Notes: generated by a model from the sequence alone, not told the origin. A DNA stretch of 64,000 nt from Monomorium pharaonis (GCF_013373865.1 NC_050474.1:22991716-23055715); one strand, 5' to 3'; counted from the stretch's first letter, positions 38,956 through 52,100 are shown. Program-made: numbers and translations.

Positions 38956-39154
38956 TAAAAAAAAGGGCGGACGGACGAGATGAAAGTACTCACCTGAACA
39001 GGTCCTCAAGGGGCGTGATGGAGGCCGACTCGCCGCCGTAGTACTTGTTGCGGTCGATGTGCAGCACCCGTTTGCCACTGACGGAGAGCATGCCCGAGAG
39101 GATGCACTCCTTCAGGCCGGTCCCGAGAACGATCGCGTCGTACTCTTCATTCAT
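32892..39154 (-). CDS. Gdi: Rab GDP-dissociation inhibitor
   Basis: Five coding exons on the minus strand: 39154-38994, 34450-34037, 33931-33718, 33642-33460, 33248-32892; phases 2, 2, 0, 0 all agree, giving 442 residues, the usual length. N-terminal MNEEYDAIVLGTGLKECILS is the dinucleotide-fold motif of the GDI/REP family. RYGKSPYLYPMYGLGELPQG and the following GGTYML block form a conserved Rab-binding/core region. The C-terminal half has STTVETKNPE and TSYDATTHFETTC, as in other GDIs. The protein extracts GDP-bound prenylated Rabs from membranes and recycles them through the cytosol. The ATG context (gaacATG, A at -3) is good. Intron 1 is 4.5 kb and carries repeats. The copy appears intact. 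Confidence 0.97.
35750..36480. mobile_element. Repeat-flanked segment resembling a transposon remnant
   Basis: The left flank (about 35755-35970) has tandem units of the type cttcttgtt-gaatctacaaaa (three near 35896-35965). The right flank (about 36290-36470) has units such as taagattaacaagaaattct that match the left ones in inverted orientation (aatttcttgtt on the complement). Both flanks also share ttctggtt-type text, inverted. Between them lies a GC-richer core with a short coding-like exon. No transposase is visible, and the exact ends and target duplication were not resolved. Confidence 0.4.
36140..36209 (+). pseudogene. Orphan SAM-domain-like first exon
   Basis: ATG-initiated 23-codon segment, MADEKMSSLLREWNFDSYIE followed by IFR, ending at a gttagt donor with phase 1. 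The pattern LL-x-x-W-x-F-x-x-Y-I-x-x-F is how many SAM domains begin. The continuation of a SAM domain is not found in the following kilobase. It lies antisense inside Gdi intron 1, between inverted repeat arrays. It is either a relic of a multicopy element or the first exon of a nested gene whose other exons I cannot see. Confidence 0.4.
38920..38951. repeat. (AG)n microsatellite
   Basis: About 15 AG units in Gdi intron 1, about 42 bases inside the donor of exon 1. Confidence 0.95.
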
Positions 39155-39700
39155 GTTCGCGCCGGGAAGCGAAATCCAAGTCGAGGGGGAAAAGAAAGAG
39201 GAAGGTTAAGGACTCGAGTCTTCCTGAAGAAGTATCGCGCGACTTGAACGCCAAGTGTGCTGCTCGCCAACACTGTCTCCCTTTCCCTCTCTCTCTCTCT
39301 CTCTCTCGCGTGTATTCCCTGTCACGGACTGCCTCTCTTTCTCTCGTTCTCTCGCGCTCTGCCGCGTGTCCTACGACGTCGCGCTGACCGAGGAAGCGCT
39401 GTCTGCTACGCGATGGCTACGTGACACGACACTTGCACGGTACAGCACGGTACGGCACGGCGCGGCACGGCACGGCGCGAAGCGGAAGGAAGACCAGCTC
39501 TTTCGCTCGCTTTGCTCTGTCGACACGGTGACGGTAACGGCAGCAGCAACGGTAGCGGCGACGACGATGACGACGACGACGACGACGTTGGCGACGGCGG
39601 CGGCGGCAGAGACACGATGGTGGGGTGGTGATGGTGGCAGTGGCGGATGACGTTGACTTTCCCCTAGGCTCCCGTGTATCTCATGTCGACGCGTTGCGGA
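39155..39700 (-). promoter_or_regulatory. Gdi promoter and 5' UTR region, CpG-rich
   Basis: GC-rich sequence immediately upstream of the Gdi ATG. Contains a CT run (39289-39306), an acggcacgg-type direct-repeat cluster (39437-39480) and a trinucleotide gac/gcg tract (39539-39612). No TATA box. Character fits a broad housekeeping promoter; boundaries are inferred. Confidence 0.4.
39437..39612. repeat. Short GC-rich tandem repeats in the Gdi upstream region
   Basis: Repeats of cacggtacgg/cacggcgcgg type at 39437-39480, then gacgacgacgacgacgacg followed by gcggcggcggc at about 39560-39606. Confidence 0.8.
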
Positions 39701-40227
39701 GCGGCTCTAAAGCTAAAGAGAGACCTTACCGTAATTCGTATTTACCTATGCGATTAGCGACAATTAAGATCCATTTCGAACTTCTTGTACGATTTGTCTT
39801 TTTTCTGTAATAAGAAAAGAGAAAAGGAGAAAATATAGACTATGAAAAAAAGAACCAGATTTATTATAGTTTTCAATAGGAAAATCACGTAAGAGAGAAG
39901 AAATGTCGATCACGATAACAATCTTTCTGAATTTATAAATTGCGAAAAACTGAGGCTATTTAATTCTATTGATTATCAAATAAATTTGTTATATTATAAT
40001 TGTAATTGTTATTTATCTGCATTAATTGTCAGTATTGAATCCTTCAATAAAGATACACATCTACGAAACAACTATAGTTGTATAACAAAACGATATAACA
40101 ATTAAATTATTTAAGGGAAGTAGTGTTTATCAAATTTTCTAAAAGATATACTAATTACCGATTTAATAATAAATAAATCTAATTAGGTTAGTATTCTAGT
40201 TTTTAAATTTAAAAACAAGCAACATTA

Positions 40228-40346
40228 GGCCTGTTCTTTGTTGCTATACTGTTGCACTGGTGCAGTAAGCTAGAATGAGACAGAAATATTTTTTCCTATT
40301 CTAACTTATTGCACCAGTACAGCAGTGCAGTGACAAAGAACAAGCC
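40228..40346. mobile_element. Foldback (MITE-like) element
   Basis: Left arm 40228-40277 begins ggcctgttctttgttgct and includes ttgcactggtgcagtaagct. Right arm 40297-40346, reversed, reads ggcttgttctttgtcact and then gtactggtgcaataagttag. The arms are about 50 bp with roughly 80% pairing around a loop of about 20 bases. TTA-like bases flank both sides. No coding capacity. Form fits a miniature inverted-repeat element. Confidence 0.65.
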
Positions 40347-40710
40347 TATTAACGTCCCTCGAGATGACAAATGGCGGACTCCAACCAATTGGATTTCGAA
40401 TTGATTGTCGCCTCTGTAGAACGCGACTTGAGTTTTATAGTGACATTTACATCGCCTTTAGGGGCTTTCATCCGTCATGTTTCTCATTCTGCGGTTTCAC
40501 GTCGCTAGATGTCATCAACTTCGCGGCGATTCGTGTGAGTTCGCAACTGCCGCGCGGCGTCGCGGCGTGTCGGTCAATTCGAGAGTTCGAGACTCGAGAC
40601 GTCAGTACTGGTCAGTACGTGCACGGCAACAGGGTGAAGTGGATGTTTCGTCGGTCTCGTCGGAGCCGTCGAACGTATTGGAGCGACGTCTGGCAACGCG
40701 ATTGCGCTTA

Positions 40711-40757
40711 TCAGTCGCGGCAAATCGGCCGCGATAACGCGCTCGCGAAACGTCGAG
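40711..40757 (+). promoter_or_regulatory. Candidate ATP10 start site and 5' UTR exon
   Basis: TCAGTC at 40711-40716 matches the arthropod initiator TCAKTY inside a CpG-rich block. A good donor GTCGAG/gtgagt follows at 40757/40758. A possible acceptor ttttag at 46034 precedes the coding exon that starts at 46151. The link across 5.3 kb is inference. Confidence 0.3.
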
Positions 40758-42512
40758 GTGAGTTCGTCGATGGGCGAATTTTGAAAATCAAATCGAGAGA
40801 TAAAGGGGGAAGGGGGAGAAAGAGAGAGAGAGAGAAAGAGAAAAATATCTGCAGCTAGCCTGATGCGCTCCTCTCCGATCGCGGCTCCACGGAGAGGAGA
40901 GATCGCAGCTGACACGTCGGGATCGATTTTTATGCCAGGTGTTTGCTATACGTGATTCATCCTCCTCGCCGCGCGGGACTTTCCCGACGCGCTCGCGCCT
41001 CGCGTCGGGAGATGTGAGTGTCTCTCCGAATTCGGGACGCCATCCGCTTCCAACCAGGCCACGTGGACCATACGTCCGGAGGCAGGAAAAATGTGAGATC
41101 TCCCTCCTCTCGATACATCCTGAAGCTCTTTCCTCTTGACCCTTTTCGCGCGCGTTACGCGGCCGATCGCGTGCGCGTAAGCTTTTTCCTCGTTCCCTCC
41201 ACGATACGACATCCTTTACGGGAAAGTCAACCGCATTGTGGAATCATCGGTTTTCGATCATTTCCTGCCGCGATCGATCGTGCGATTTCGCTACGGGAAG
41301 TGGGAACTCAAACAGGTGGGAATATTCTGATTTTGGAAATATCGCAATCCGCGAGCGCGGTTTTTAAACCGTGAAAAGCCAAAGGTGAAAGTTCCTTAAT
41401 GGGAATTGTGTGATGGACCTGGCTAGGATTACGCCAGATAATTAGATTTTATAACAAGAAGCAAAGATACGAGGAAGACATAACTCGAAGCGGTTTTAAG
41501 CTCTACTTTAAATTTCATGAGATTTAAATGTACTCGTGATGAAACGATGAATGCGACTGAAAAGACACATAAACGCGGCAGCGAAAAGCTTACAGCACAT
41601 CTCTAAAGTAACGGTTAACTCGCTTCAATGCAATCGCGTAAAATTGCCTCTCGGCCTAGCAAGAGATTCTTTCGTGTAAACCGTCTCGATCCGAATGTTT
41701 TCTACATCACGTGTCAATCAGATCTCCAAAACATCTTTCGGTAATTTTGTCATTTGCTATATAGTTTAAAAAGTATGAATAATACGTGACATTATTCACA
41801 GTCGTGTCTAACATAACGAGATAAGAGATCGTCGTGAGAAACACGATAAAATAATATACGATGTAATATAAGATTATGACGACAAATATGATACAGATTT
41901 ATGTGTGTTCTGCTCTTCAATTTGAACATCTTTATTTCGCGAACGTAAAAATGTCAGTCTTTATTATTTCCCAAGAGACGTCTTGTCAACTTATTTCGCT
42001 GACGGGCCGTAATAATACGCACGAATAATATCACATGACACCGGCCGAAAAAAAATATCGATCCCTGTACCCGAGTGAAATTCCAACGATTTTCAAAAAC
42101 GTCGCTCGTAATTTTCTCGCGTTACTGCATTTTGAGAAATTCGACTAACGATCCGCGTATGCCTCGTTATTAGTCAGTCGACTGAAAACGATTGTCGAAG
42201 AAATTAGTAATATCCAGCTGACCTGGATATTGTACATAAGTGCTCGCCTTTAAACGGACATTCATACAAGATTAATAAAGTAGAAAGTAAGAATTATATA
42301 GCGGTGTCGGGACCTAACAACTATTAATTAAAACTTCTCGAGAGCTATTAGTTTTATTTAGATAATCCAAATGTACAATTCATAGAATTTCCGGTAGTGA
42401 TATTTTGCTCTACTCGTAAAATGTAAAAGCAATTTAAGTAAAATGTTATTCTCGTTCATTACGAGATATATTTTAGGGATCCCATCTGGTTTCCGTTATG
42501 TTTTATAGGAAT

Positions 42513-42515
<3 letters not shown>

Positions 42516-42574
<59 letters not shown>
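42516..42574. repeat. (GA)n microsatellite
   Basis: About 29 uninterrupted GA units, one of the longest simple repeats in the window, in the region upstream of the ATP10-like coding sequence. Confidence 0.95.
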
Positions 42575-42577
<3 letters not shown>

Positions 42578-45500
42578 AAAGACAGATTTTGTTACTCGTG
42601 TTTATTTCGCTGCTGATGAGAAAAGTCGTTCTTGCATCAACTGGGAAGTGAACGATAAATAAATCTCCACGTATTATCACGTTAAATATCGCGATATCAA
42701 AAAGTGATAAAAAAATAAATAAATTCTGAGCTGTCTCTATGATCTTTGATCTTAGATCTCGTTCGGAACGACTTTGAGTCTAACTTCCGTTGAAATTCTT
42801 TGATAACCTAATTTTTTTGTCTGAGAAAATAACTTTTTAAAAAAATATTCAAACTTAAAAAAAAAACTTCAAAAAATCATTTTGTCAAAGAAATTTAGAT
42901 TGTCTAAAAGAAAAACAGTTAATTATTAATATCTTCTGAAACACTCGAAATTATCAGAAAAAATTACCAGATTCAAAGATCTATTTAAAAAGCTTTAAAC
43001 GTTGCGGAGAATCTTAATCAATGCGTAGATATATCGATAATGAATTTATTCAAGACAATCAAGACTCCTTTGACGGTTTTGAAAGATTAATCTCGGATAA
43101 TTCCGAAGAGCCACGATGATCGAGGAGGCGATATCGCAATTTTCCGTAACAGTCGCTCCAATCGTCCTAACGACAGCGAATCGACGCGATAAAGCGTGAT
43201 AAAGGAGGCGCTCGCGAGTAAACGGGTGACCCAATTTAGTAGCCGCTCGATTTTTTTCTACCCTTGATACTTCGTTTACATTCGGCCGGTAGCGATTTGC
43301 GCGCAAAGAGAAGAAGGGTGCCCGTGTTACATCGATCGAGCACACACCGGAATCTCGTTCATCGTACTGTACGCACACGCGACCGCGCGATTGCACTCAT
43401 TAACGCAAGCACGCGTGTACGCACGATGACAACGCGTGACACGCATTCCACCCCGCGCTCTTTCGAATTAGATATGCGTCCGAGCGTGAATTAAAGCTGC
43501 GGTAAACATATTAATAATAATGGAAGTTGGATGCTGCTATATAGAAATGATTTTAAAAAATCAAATTTTCCTTTCAAAATATACTTTCAGATATGTCTGC
43601 AACATTATGTAGTGCATTTTTAGTCATGGAAAATTTCTTTTCGTTACGTATATCGTACTATATTGAGATAAGTATCTTTATGTTCATACAACACGTTTTG
43701 ATATACTTATAGCACTGCTTTATTAGAAAAATAATATTATTCGTTGAAGTTTGCAAGACAGATGGCTTAGGATAAAGATCAACGTTGGTAGAAAAGTTCG
43801 CTCAAGATCGAAATAAACAATGTTTCTATTGTTAATTAAATCTAGCACGATCTATATTTCAATGTATCTATGTTTCTATGCTCTCATCAGTCGCGTTAAT
43901 TTAAATGTTATTTTGGTATCGTGCTGCAGTTGTTCAATATCGAAGCTTCAGTTACTCGAGACCTTTAACGTCAGCAAGAAATCAGAAAGGGAGGAGCCTA
44001 TCCTTTGTGCTAAAATCGCAATATCGATCGCTTATCAGAATTATCAGCGGATATGTCGGATGAAGAATATATTTTTGTATCAGTCACATAAATGAACGGT
44101 AACCGTTCTCTGACAATGCCTCTTTTCACATTTAGGATATCTGTCTGATTAATGTCATTTTCTTTTAATGGCAAATACTGCACGCGGGCTGTGAATTTAT
44201 CCTTCGAAGGATACTATACTTCGATTATTTTTGAGTGTGGCAGGCTATTAAAATCAATCCGAATGCCGTTCTGGTTTCGAAATAGCGTCTGAAAATAACA
44301 TGGTATTTCTGAGAAAGCTCTGAGTTTCTGCTTCTTGCAAACTTTGGGGCAAAGAATTTTCTGACTAATGCGCTCGTTGCAGATTTTTTGCAACGATGGT
44401 TTACTCTGCCTATCTAGGCAGGATATCCGATATATGTTCCCGATATACGTATGACGTTTTTCACAAATCCGCCTTGTATCGAAGGGAAGCTCCTATCTTT
44501 TTTTATCCAAGATAAGAGTGCGAAATTGTGTTTGATCCCGCAATGCTCCTGGCAAACCGTAAAAATCTCGACGGCTGATTTCAAATTTCGATTTTGATTT
44601 CTTACAAAATCGATAAACGATTTTAAAGTCCGTTTTATGCCTCGCTTTCGATTACGTTGCGATATTATGAAATATTTTCGTAGGAATCGTTAATTATTTA
44701 GACATTACCAAATATTGTCGTATCGCATTAATGTCATATTAATAAATCAGACGGAAACCTATAAATGATAAATGTAATCTATAACGAATAGGAATTATGT
44801 TTGCCCGATAAGATCGATTTTAATAATTATTAATACGTTCGATGAATGTGCAACATGTTGATACATTCTCATACATCTAATTGCGATGTATGAGAATACG
44901 ATGCAAACGGTGACGTATTTTCGAGCGGATGTTATAATGTGCCAATTTTCCTCGTTTATTTTTGAGGTGGCTATATTAACGGCTATCACAACGTTTACCT
45001 GGTCACATCGATAGACAGGTTAAATAAAATTTTGTTATCACATTCATATCCGATGTCCAAGGCTATTTAAGATTATTAATTTTTTTAGAATAAGAAGATT
45101 AGAATATTTCATTTTTTAAATAAAAATATAAAATATAAGCATATAAAAAATAAATTAGAACATACGAATACTTAAAAATATACAAAAAATAACTTCATTT
45201 TGATCATTTTTAATTTACATGTAAATTTTTTAATTCCCAGCAACGTGTATAATTCGCGATATAACTCGATATAAAACTGCACGATTGCGTCAAGTTCACG
45301 ATTGTATTTGCGTTTTCTGTTTGGAAGGAACACGCGGTGATGCACGCACGATTGTTATTCCGGATACGTATGGGCACGATTCGTCAGTCGTGCAGGAATA
45401 AGCAAACGCCTGGCGGAAAGAATAATACAAACGAACGAATTTCGAATTAAGCGGTCAAAAAGCGTAACTAAGGACGTACTATCGGAGCAAGAATGTGAAG

Positions 45501-46150
45501 ACAAATTACTTTTCTAGTACGATCGAAGAAGATTGAATACCTGCTGTTGTATCGATTCCACAAATTCTGATTACGACAATTTCATTTATAGTTGAGGAGA
45601 AAGGTGTGGCGGAATATTACATCGTGGGTTAGACTATACAATCGATATTATCAGCTGCGATGAAAGTCCAGCATTCTATTTAATGATATCAGTGATACGC
45701 TACCGTTTATCAGTAATTCGACAACAGAGCTTATTGTTAGAAACTAAACAAGTCCGAAATTCTGCATGTTCTAAAATACCTAATATAGAACTTGAATTCT
45801 CAGGAATCTCTTTATTTAATGTATTAACCAATTTAATAAATCAATTTATAATTATTAGTTTATAAAAGTTAAATCCTAAAATATATGAAAACATTTTGTA
45901 ACCTTTGGTATAGAAAAGATTGCCTATTTAATAAATGTTGCTTCCATTGAAATTCTCGTTTCTCTGTTCGTTATAATTATATCTATATAAAGTAAATTAA
46001 GAATATTCGGGACATGTATCGTTGAAAATTTTAGGAAGTCAACCGATTCTCATCAGAGAACCTGCAGAGTTTATACACTTTACACTTCTTATTTCACACG
46101 ATTTACAAATGTTTTTTCCGCTTCGCGTATGTGCACGTAGATGTGCCAGC

Positions 46151-49100
46151 ATGTCCGAGGACGACGCGCAGGAAGCAGTCAGCGAGGAGATCGGGAGACA
46201 GGGGTCTCTCTATGTGTTCCCGGGTGCGGGTCGTGCCAGCTGTACGACGACATCGTCCTCGTCGTCGTCAATTTCAACGGTGCCTCTCCCGCCGCCTCCG
46301 CTGTCTTTCCTCCGCGATGGTTTGACCACCACGTCAAGTACGACTATGACGACCAGCGTCACAACGACGATGACGAGCACGTCGAAAAACAGCAACGGCG
46401 ACGAGGACGAGGACGCAGTAGAGGAAGTCAGCTCGCCGGCGAGGAGGACAGCCTTCCCGAAAACACACGCGAGATCGGCGAGTCACGGTGGTGTCTTGGC
46501 GGATGGTACGACCGGATGGCAGAGCTACGGGTCCTTCCTGGGCCCGTTGACCACAGTGGGAAGCGCCACGTCCGCGGGTCGACCGTCGGCGTTGAAGAAG
46601 CCGGGCCACCAGAGAGCCTTCAGTCAGGGACAGGTGACGGACGTGGCGCAGGGCCAATCAGCCGTAACGGGACACCACCGTGTCGGCTCCAGAACGGATT
46701 TCATCTTGCCGCCAGGCCACAGGGAGGATGGCAGACCGCCCACTGCCGGCAGAATGCCTTCCTTTCGCGGCCATTCCCGCCAAGCGTCCAGGTAAGAAGC
46801 GAAAGAATATGATTTATCATTGCTCTGATTGATAAAGATTATCGGGCAAAGAAATAACAGTGTACTAGTAACAGAGACAGATAACAGTCTATGGAACTGA
46901 CATTACAGTTACACGTAAAATTTAAAGATAAGATCTATTTATTCAGCCGATATTTTTTTCGATAAACGATTGCTAATAACAGACATAAAATTAAAAAATC
47001 TTTTATATCATAATGTGCCGAGACAAGGAATTTTATCTATAATTTATAACATTATAGATAATTAAAAAATTATCGGATGCAATAAAATAAAAATACTTTT
47101 TTATTTCTGAATTATATTGAAAACATCTATTAAAAATTATTGGCAATTAATATTTTTCATTGATAATATTAACATTAATTACTTCGTTATAAAGTATCAC
47201 TATGCTACGATTAAATGAATGAGAAACCGACAGTGCTTTTAAGATGTTAAATTATGATACATTTTTGCAAGGTGATTCCTTATACACAGAGAATAGGATG
47301 CTAAGGCGCAGACTTTGTCGCGACTGTTTACAGATCGGAGTCTATCTATACGATAAGACGTAGCGTCGCGCCTCCATGGTGGAGGAGACTATGGGCTCAT
47401 TGTTTTGGCCCGCTGCCAGAAGAACCCCGTTTAAGAAAAATAATGCCGAATCATTTAGTCCCCCCGAAGACACCGAAGAGTCAGCATCCCAACGGAGATA
47501 GGATGGACAACAGGTAAGAACGAGAGATTAAAAGATGCGTCTCTTGGTGCACATAGTGTTTGCTGTTATCTATATAAAATTATCTAAATAAAAAATGACT
47601 TTTTCTCTATTGTCATTAGCTTCAATCTCCAAGTTACCATTATTTATTCTGACGGGATAAATTTTTAATGTGAAAATAAAATGATAAAATCGAAACGCGC
47701 GGCCTTCTCTGCCTCAGGGTACGCACAACGAAGTACACGGCGCTGAGCTTCCTACCCCGTAATCTGCTAGAGCAGTTCCACCGCGTGGCCAATCTATACT
47801 TCATCTTCATCGTGTTACTCAATTGGGTGCCAGCTATAAACGCGTTCGGCAAGGAGGTCGCGATGATCCCTGTAGTATTCGTTCTGGGCGTCACGGCGCT
47901 TAAGGACTTCTTCGAAGATCGCCGACGACTCGCCAGTGACCGGCGTGTGAACAATTCCACCTGTCGCGTCTACGTTAGGTGAGTGTAACATTGCAACCGT
48001 ACACAGAGCAAAAGTATAGTACACGGATCGTTTAATAAGTACAACCAGCCCTCTTCTCTTTCCTCCCTAGAGTGTCCGCGGAAAAGCACGTGCAGAAATA
48101 ACTCGAGTTTTACGAGTATCGTAAAAAAATCGATATAATATTACACACTTATTTACGAATTATATATGGAGTTTAGTAAAAAACAGACATTTTAGTGAAT
48201 GTCGTAGTGAAATGCGTAAAACAATAATGCACCCATTATGTGAAAGCTACAAAGATATTAGAAGAGTGCGAAATTTGAATAATAAAGTAAGAAAAACTGA
48301 GCGAATTGGAAACTTTAGTTTTATTTGTACTAATAAATTATATTATTTCACTGCTACAAGTATTATGTAAGGGGAGGCTTTATATTGAATAAAAAGTTGA
48401 ACAAGGACATTTAATTTTTCAATCGGTATCGGCCTTGCGCTCGTTTATCCTTGTTCGTATTGCCGTGCGAGCCGTCGCTTCAGTTAGAATCCTTGCGGCA
48501 ACGGAATCCGATAGATCGATTCCAATAAGACTGACAATTCCAGATATTTAGGTCACGTACACGCGAACGCGAACGCGCGCAAGCGAGCGAGCGAGCGAGC
48601 GAGCGAGCAGTCGGCGTGCATTGCGGTCGAACATGATGAAGAAAGTGTCTCGTACCGTTCTTTTTCCGCGAAAGATCCCGCGCCACACGTCGTATACGCG
48701 ATACGACGTTCTAATTCATTGGCGTCAATGTTAGTTACGTTTAATCGTTAGCCGATCGACATGTCTCGTAGCGAAGAACTGCGGGTCCGGCTACAACAAC
48801 GGGATTGCTGCCGACGCGACGGTTCAGAAGCCGCGTATCGTGCGTTGACGCGCGCGTTAAAATTCGCCATTCGTCCGAGCACGTGCGCTCATTTCGCCGC
48901 TTATGCATCCGAAATACTCGGCAAACGATCGCGTCACGAAAGCAGAGGTTGTTGCACACGCGATCGAATCAGGTAGAATTCGCCACGGTTTGCGGCCGAT
49001 ACGCTTGCGCTGATAAACGCGTATGTACGCATGCCACGTGGTTGGTTGCAGCGCAACGCGACAGCTTGGAGTACACAGCCGAAGGGGGGAATGAACTTCG

Positions 49101-52100
49101 AAATATTGTCTCGTGACTTGCAACCATTTCGGGGGGATGATAACTAGATCTATTAGCACTAATTTGAATCCTTTCCTGTCGAGGTGAAGACTCGCGATCT
49201 ATGTTTTTTTCATAGTTTATAAAAGGGGCAATTCAATTAACGAGCAATTAAGTGTAGAGATTATTGCTATTATGGCCTGCGATTATTTAAGAAGACACTT
49301 ATGAGACATAGAAAGAACTGACGGCTTACAAATTCATCTCGACTATTTATATCAAGATGTAAATTGCAGAAAAAAAATAATAAATGATTTATATTTTATA
49401 GTTAATTCTTTATATTTATATATTCGAGAGAAATATAGACATTATATAGAAATAAAAATAAGCATACGAATGTTATTTCCTTCTACATGTTGATTTCTTT
49501 CCTTAAAAAAAAACACGTTTTCAATATTTTAAACATGTTTAACGTGTTTATCTGAAACAGTATAATATTTATATTTTAAACATTTATTTTAAACGTAATA
49601 ATCGTGGAAAAAAAACAAAAATTTTTTTCTTTGTGACTAAAATGACATTCTTAATTTACATCTACGAAATTGCGTGAAAACCAACAGTAGGTTTCATTCT
49701 GTCTATATAATAATAATTTTGTTAAATTGCACTTGGTTGGTCTGTCTAATCGTTCGCTCGCCGTTTCGATCGTTTATGCGATGTGGGCAGTTTCGCGATC
49801 CCGTCACGAACCCTCATTCATAATGCAACATAATCGGAAAATTGATCGATGACCTAGCAATTGCGATACGATGTCTCCCTGGATTTCGCTGGGCGACCTT
49901 GCCCTTCGACATGTCTCGTCACATCCTGCACGTCGATTCTTTTTCAATGTTAATTCGCATTCCCGATCACGCTCTCGAAAGATCGTCCTATAATTCAGCG
50001 GAGTCGTGATTTCGGAATGCAATCTTACCATCATTACGATTATAAAAAGAATTACGTTATCATGATAACGAGATAAAACATACATGTTTATTTGTTTACT
50101 CGTCATAGAGGGAAATATTTTAATCACTAGACTTGACGCGATTGTTACGTAGATTTTTTATACAGGTGCGACCTACTGTTTGCCGCGATGCATTCGCGTG
50201 TATTCTATCAAAAAGAACGATCGATTCAAAATTACGTTGGCTGTCGGCGACGGCGATTCTTCGAGTCGTGACTACACGCGCCCGCCCTAATCGTTTAACT
50301 CTTGTGTTTTCTGAACGCAACATATCTGCATAATAGTGCGAGCAACGCCGCTCGCGCGTTCTCTTTTCCTCTTACATTCACGGCCAGGTCGATTCTGATC
50401 CGTCTCGTGCGCCAAAGGCCTTGACATTCGCATTTATTGCCATTACCCCTTTTTATCTCGTCTCGCGACGCGTGCCTTACGATCTGTCGATTCGGCTTGT
50501 TAACCTATCGCGATGTATTTTTATTGAAATTACGCGCCTCCTCCTTCACGCCTCTGCGAGCCACATATCAATAATTTTCGGGAATGTGTATGTATATAAC
50601 TTTGTACGATAGAATTTGATGCAAGTCGAAAATCAATTTTTTTTCACGAAATCAATTTTTTCAGTTCGTTTAATAGCTGGTTTTTTAAATAATTTATTCG
50701 TTTATGTAAATTATAAAATTTACCTTCTCGTTTATGTGGCTTATTCTTCAAAAATCAAAAGTGTTAATATTTTAAATTGTATAATTATTTACTGTACGAC
50801 ACGTTTAAGCGTTGCTTGATCTGAGTTACTTAAAATTTAACTCCTAGTTTAATTATCTATTTTTGTAGGATTTAATTTATCGTGATTTAATGCATTGGCC
50901 CAATTTATCGGTGATTTATCAGGGAATTGGTTTAAAACAAAATGTCAAAATTAAATAAGACAAAAGTTTCTCTGTATCAGAGTAAATATTGCAAGCTTCG
51001 TGTACATAAGTCGCTAATTATCGCACTTGGCTCGCCTATTTGACACCGATTACGCGAAATGTACAGATATTGACCTTCGTCGAAGTTTCTTTGTTGTGAC
51101 GTCGCCTTTGGGCCATTGCATTAAAACTTCTGCTAAATCCGAAGCCGTAAAACCGCCTAGTCCATATATCCCACTTTTTTCGCCAACGTAACCGACATAC
51201 CTTTCGCAACGCAAATAATTTTCAATCATACAATATAGTGATCTATTTTTCTGTTACCACGCCACAATGTAAAGAATTTCATGCATAAGATTTGTAGATA
51301 AATCCAACCAACCGAGGTGAGAAGGCATTTAGCCCTTTTTTTCTTCTCGCGAAGCTTTTGGAATACCGTTAAACCGGTGAATGATGTCATTGGTTACGTC
51401 ACGCGAGATGCGGGTGTAAACGTATGTAAACGTATGCGTGTATGCTTGCGTATCCTAACTATATCGTTTCTCTGAAACGCGTTCGAAGAAATGAAGTGAA
51501 ATATCGACGAATGACTAGCAAATCTGTATATAAAGACATATCGTGGGAAACGTTGGCACAACAATTCAACGTAAAACATGATTATGAATGTTTGGCTAAT
51601 TGTAGGACGTTTTAATCGCAAATAATTTCTTTCATTTTCCAGCGTATTTGAAACAATTCGCAGATTTCTAACGACTTTTTTAATCAAAGTAAATATTTTT
51701 AAATAAAAGTATCTCGTTGTCCCTTATCTTGATTTATTAAGTTTTATGAGTAAAACTTTCGATTTTATATTTCATTATTCCTTCACGGTGTTAGAATCTT
51801 ATATTAATCATTTGTCAAATCGAAACAACGTGGTAAAAAATGTCAAAATGATAATTCGAAGAATCTAAAACTTTTCTACCTGGATATATCATAAAAGTGA
51901 ATTTTGATAAAAATAACATACGTAACTGCTAAGTTATCCTTGACTTGTTATCTCTTACAATTATGGTGCGGTTAAAAATTGTTATCCTAGAATTATAATA
52001 TGCCACTGGCGATAACGAGCACGGCGCCAGTGTTCGCACGTATTATGCTTTGCCTGAATATACGTGCACTATAAAAAAATATTGTAAATTTGTAAAAAAT

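Larger units (their letters stand above)
34451..38993 (-). other. Gdi intron 1 (4.5 kb)
   Basis: Contains a possible mobile-element remnant at 35750-36480 with a short plus-strand SAM-like exon, GC-rich patches at 35340-35750 and 38280-38920, and a GA microsatellite next to the donor. A 29-codon open frame starting MADELSW at 37680 (plus) has no recognisable relative. No other gene seen. Confidence 0.55.
39701..46034. other. Gdi-ATP10 spacer and probable 5' non-coding part of the ATP10 gene
   Basis: No coding exon is supportable. It holds a foldback element (40228-40346), a GC-rich block at 40360-41380 that may contain the ATP10 transcription start, and a long GA microsatellite (42516-42574). 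The remainder is AT-rich with no recognisable structure. Long open frames in the GC block show no domain. Confidence 0.5.

Noticed and set aside
38451..38993. 180-codon minus-strand open frame next to Gdi exon 1
   Set aside because: It lies in Gdi intron 1 directly past the donor and starts in a GA microsatellite that gives a Ser-Leu run.
40364..40858. 164-codon plus-strand open frame
   Set aside because: GC-rich DNA with few stop codons by composition; ends in a GA-derived Arg/Glu run, and contains a good splice donor in its middle that suggests 5' UTR instead.
46141..46812. 223-codon open frame overlapping the first flippase exon in another frame, and a 107-codon one on the minus strand
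   Set aside because: The frame beginning MSEDDAQ joins in phase to the following ATP10 exons; the others are shadows allowed by high GC.
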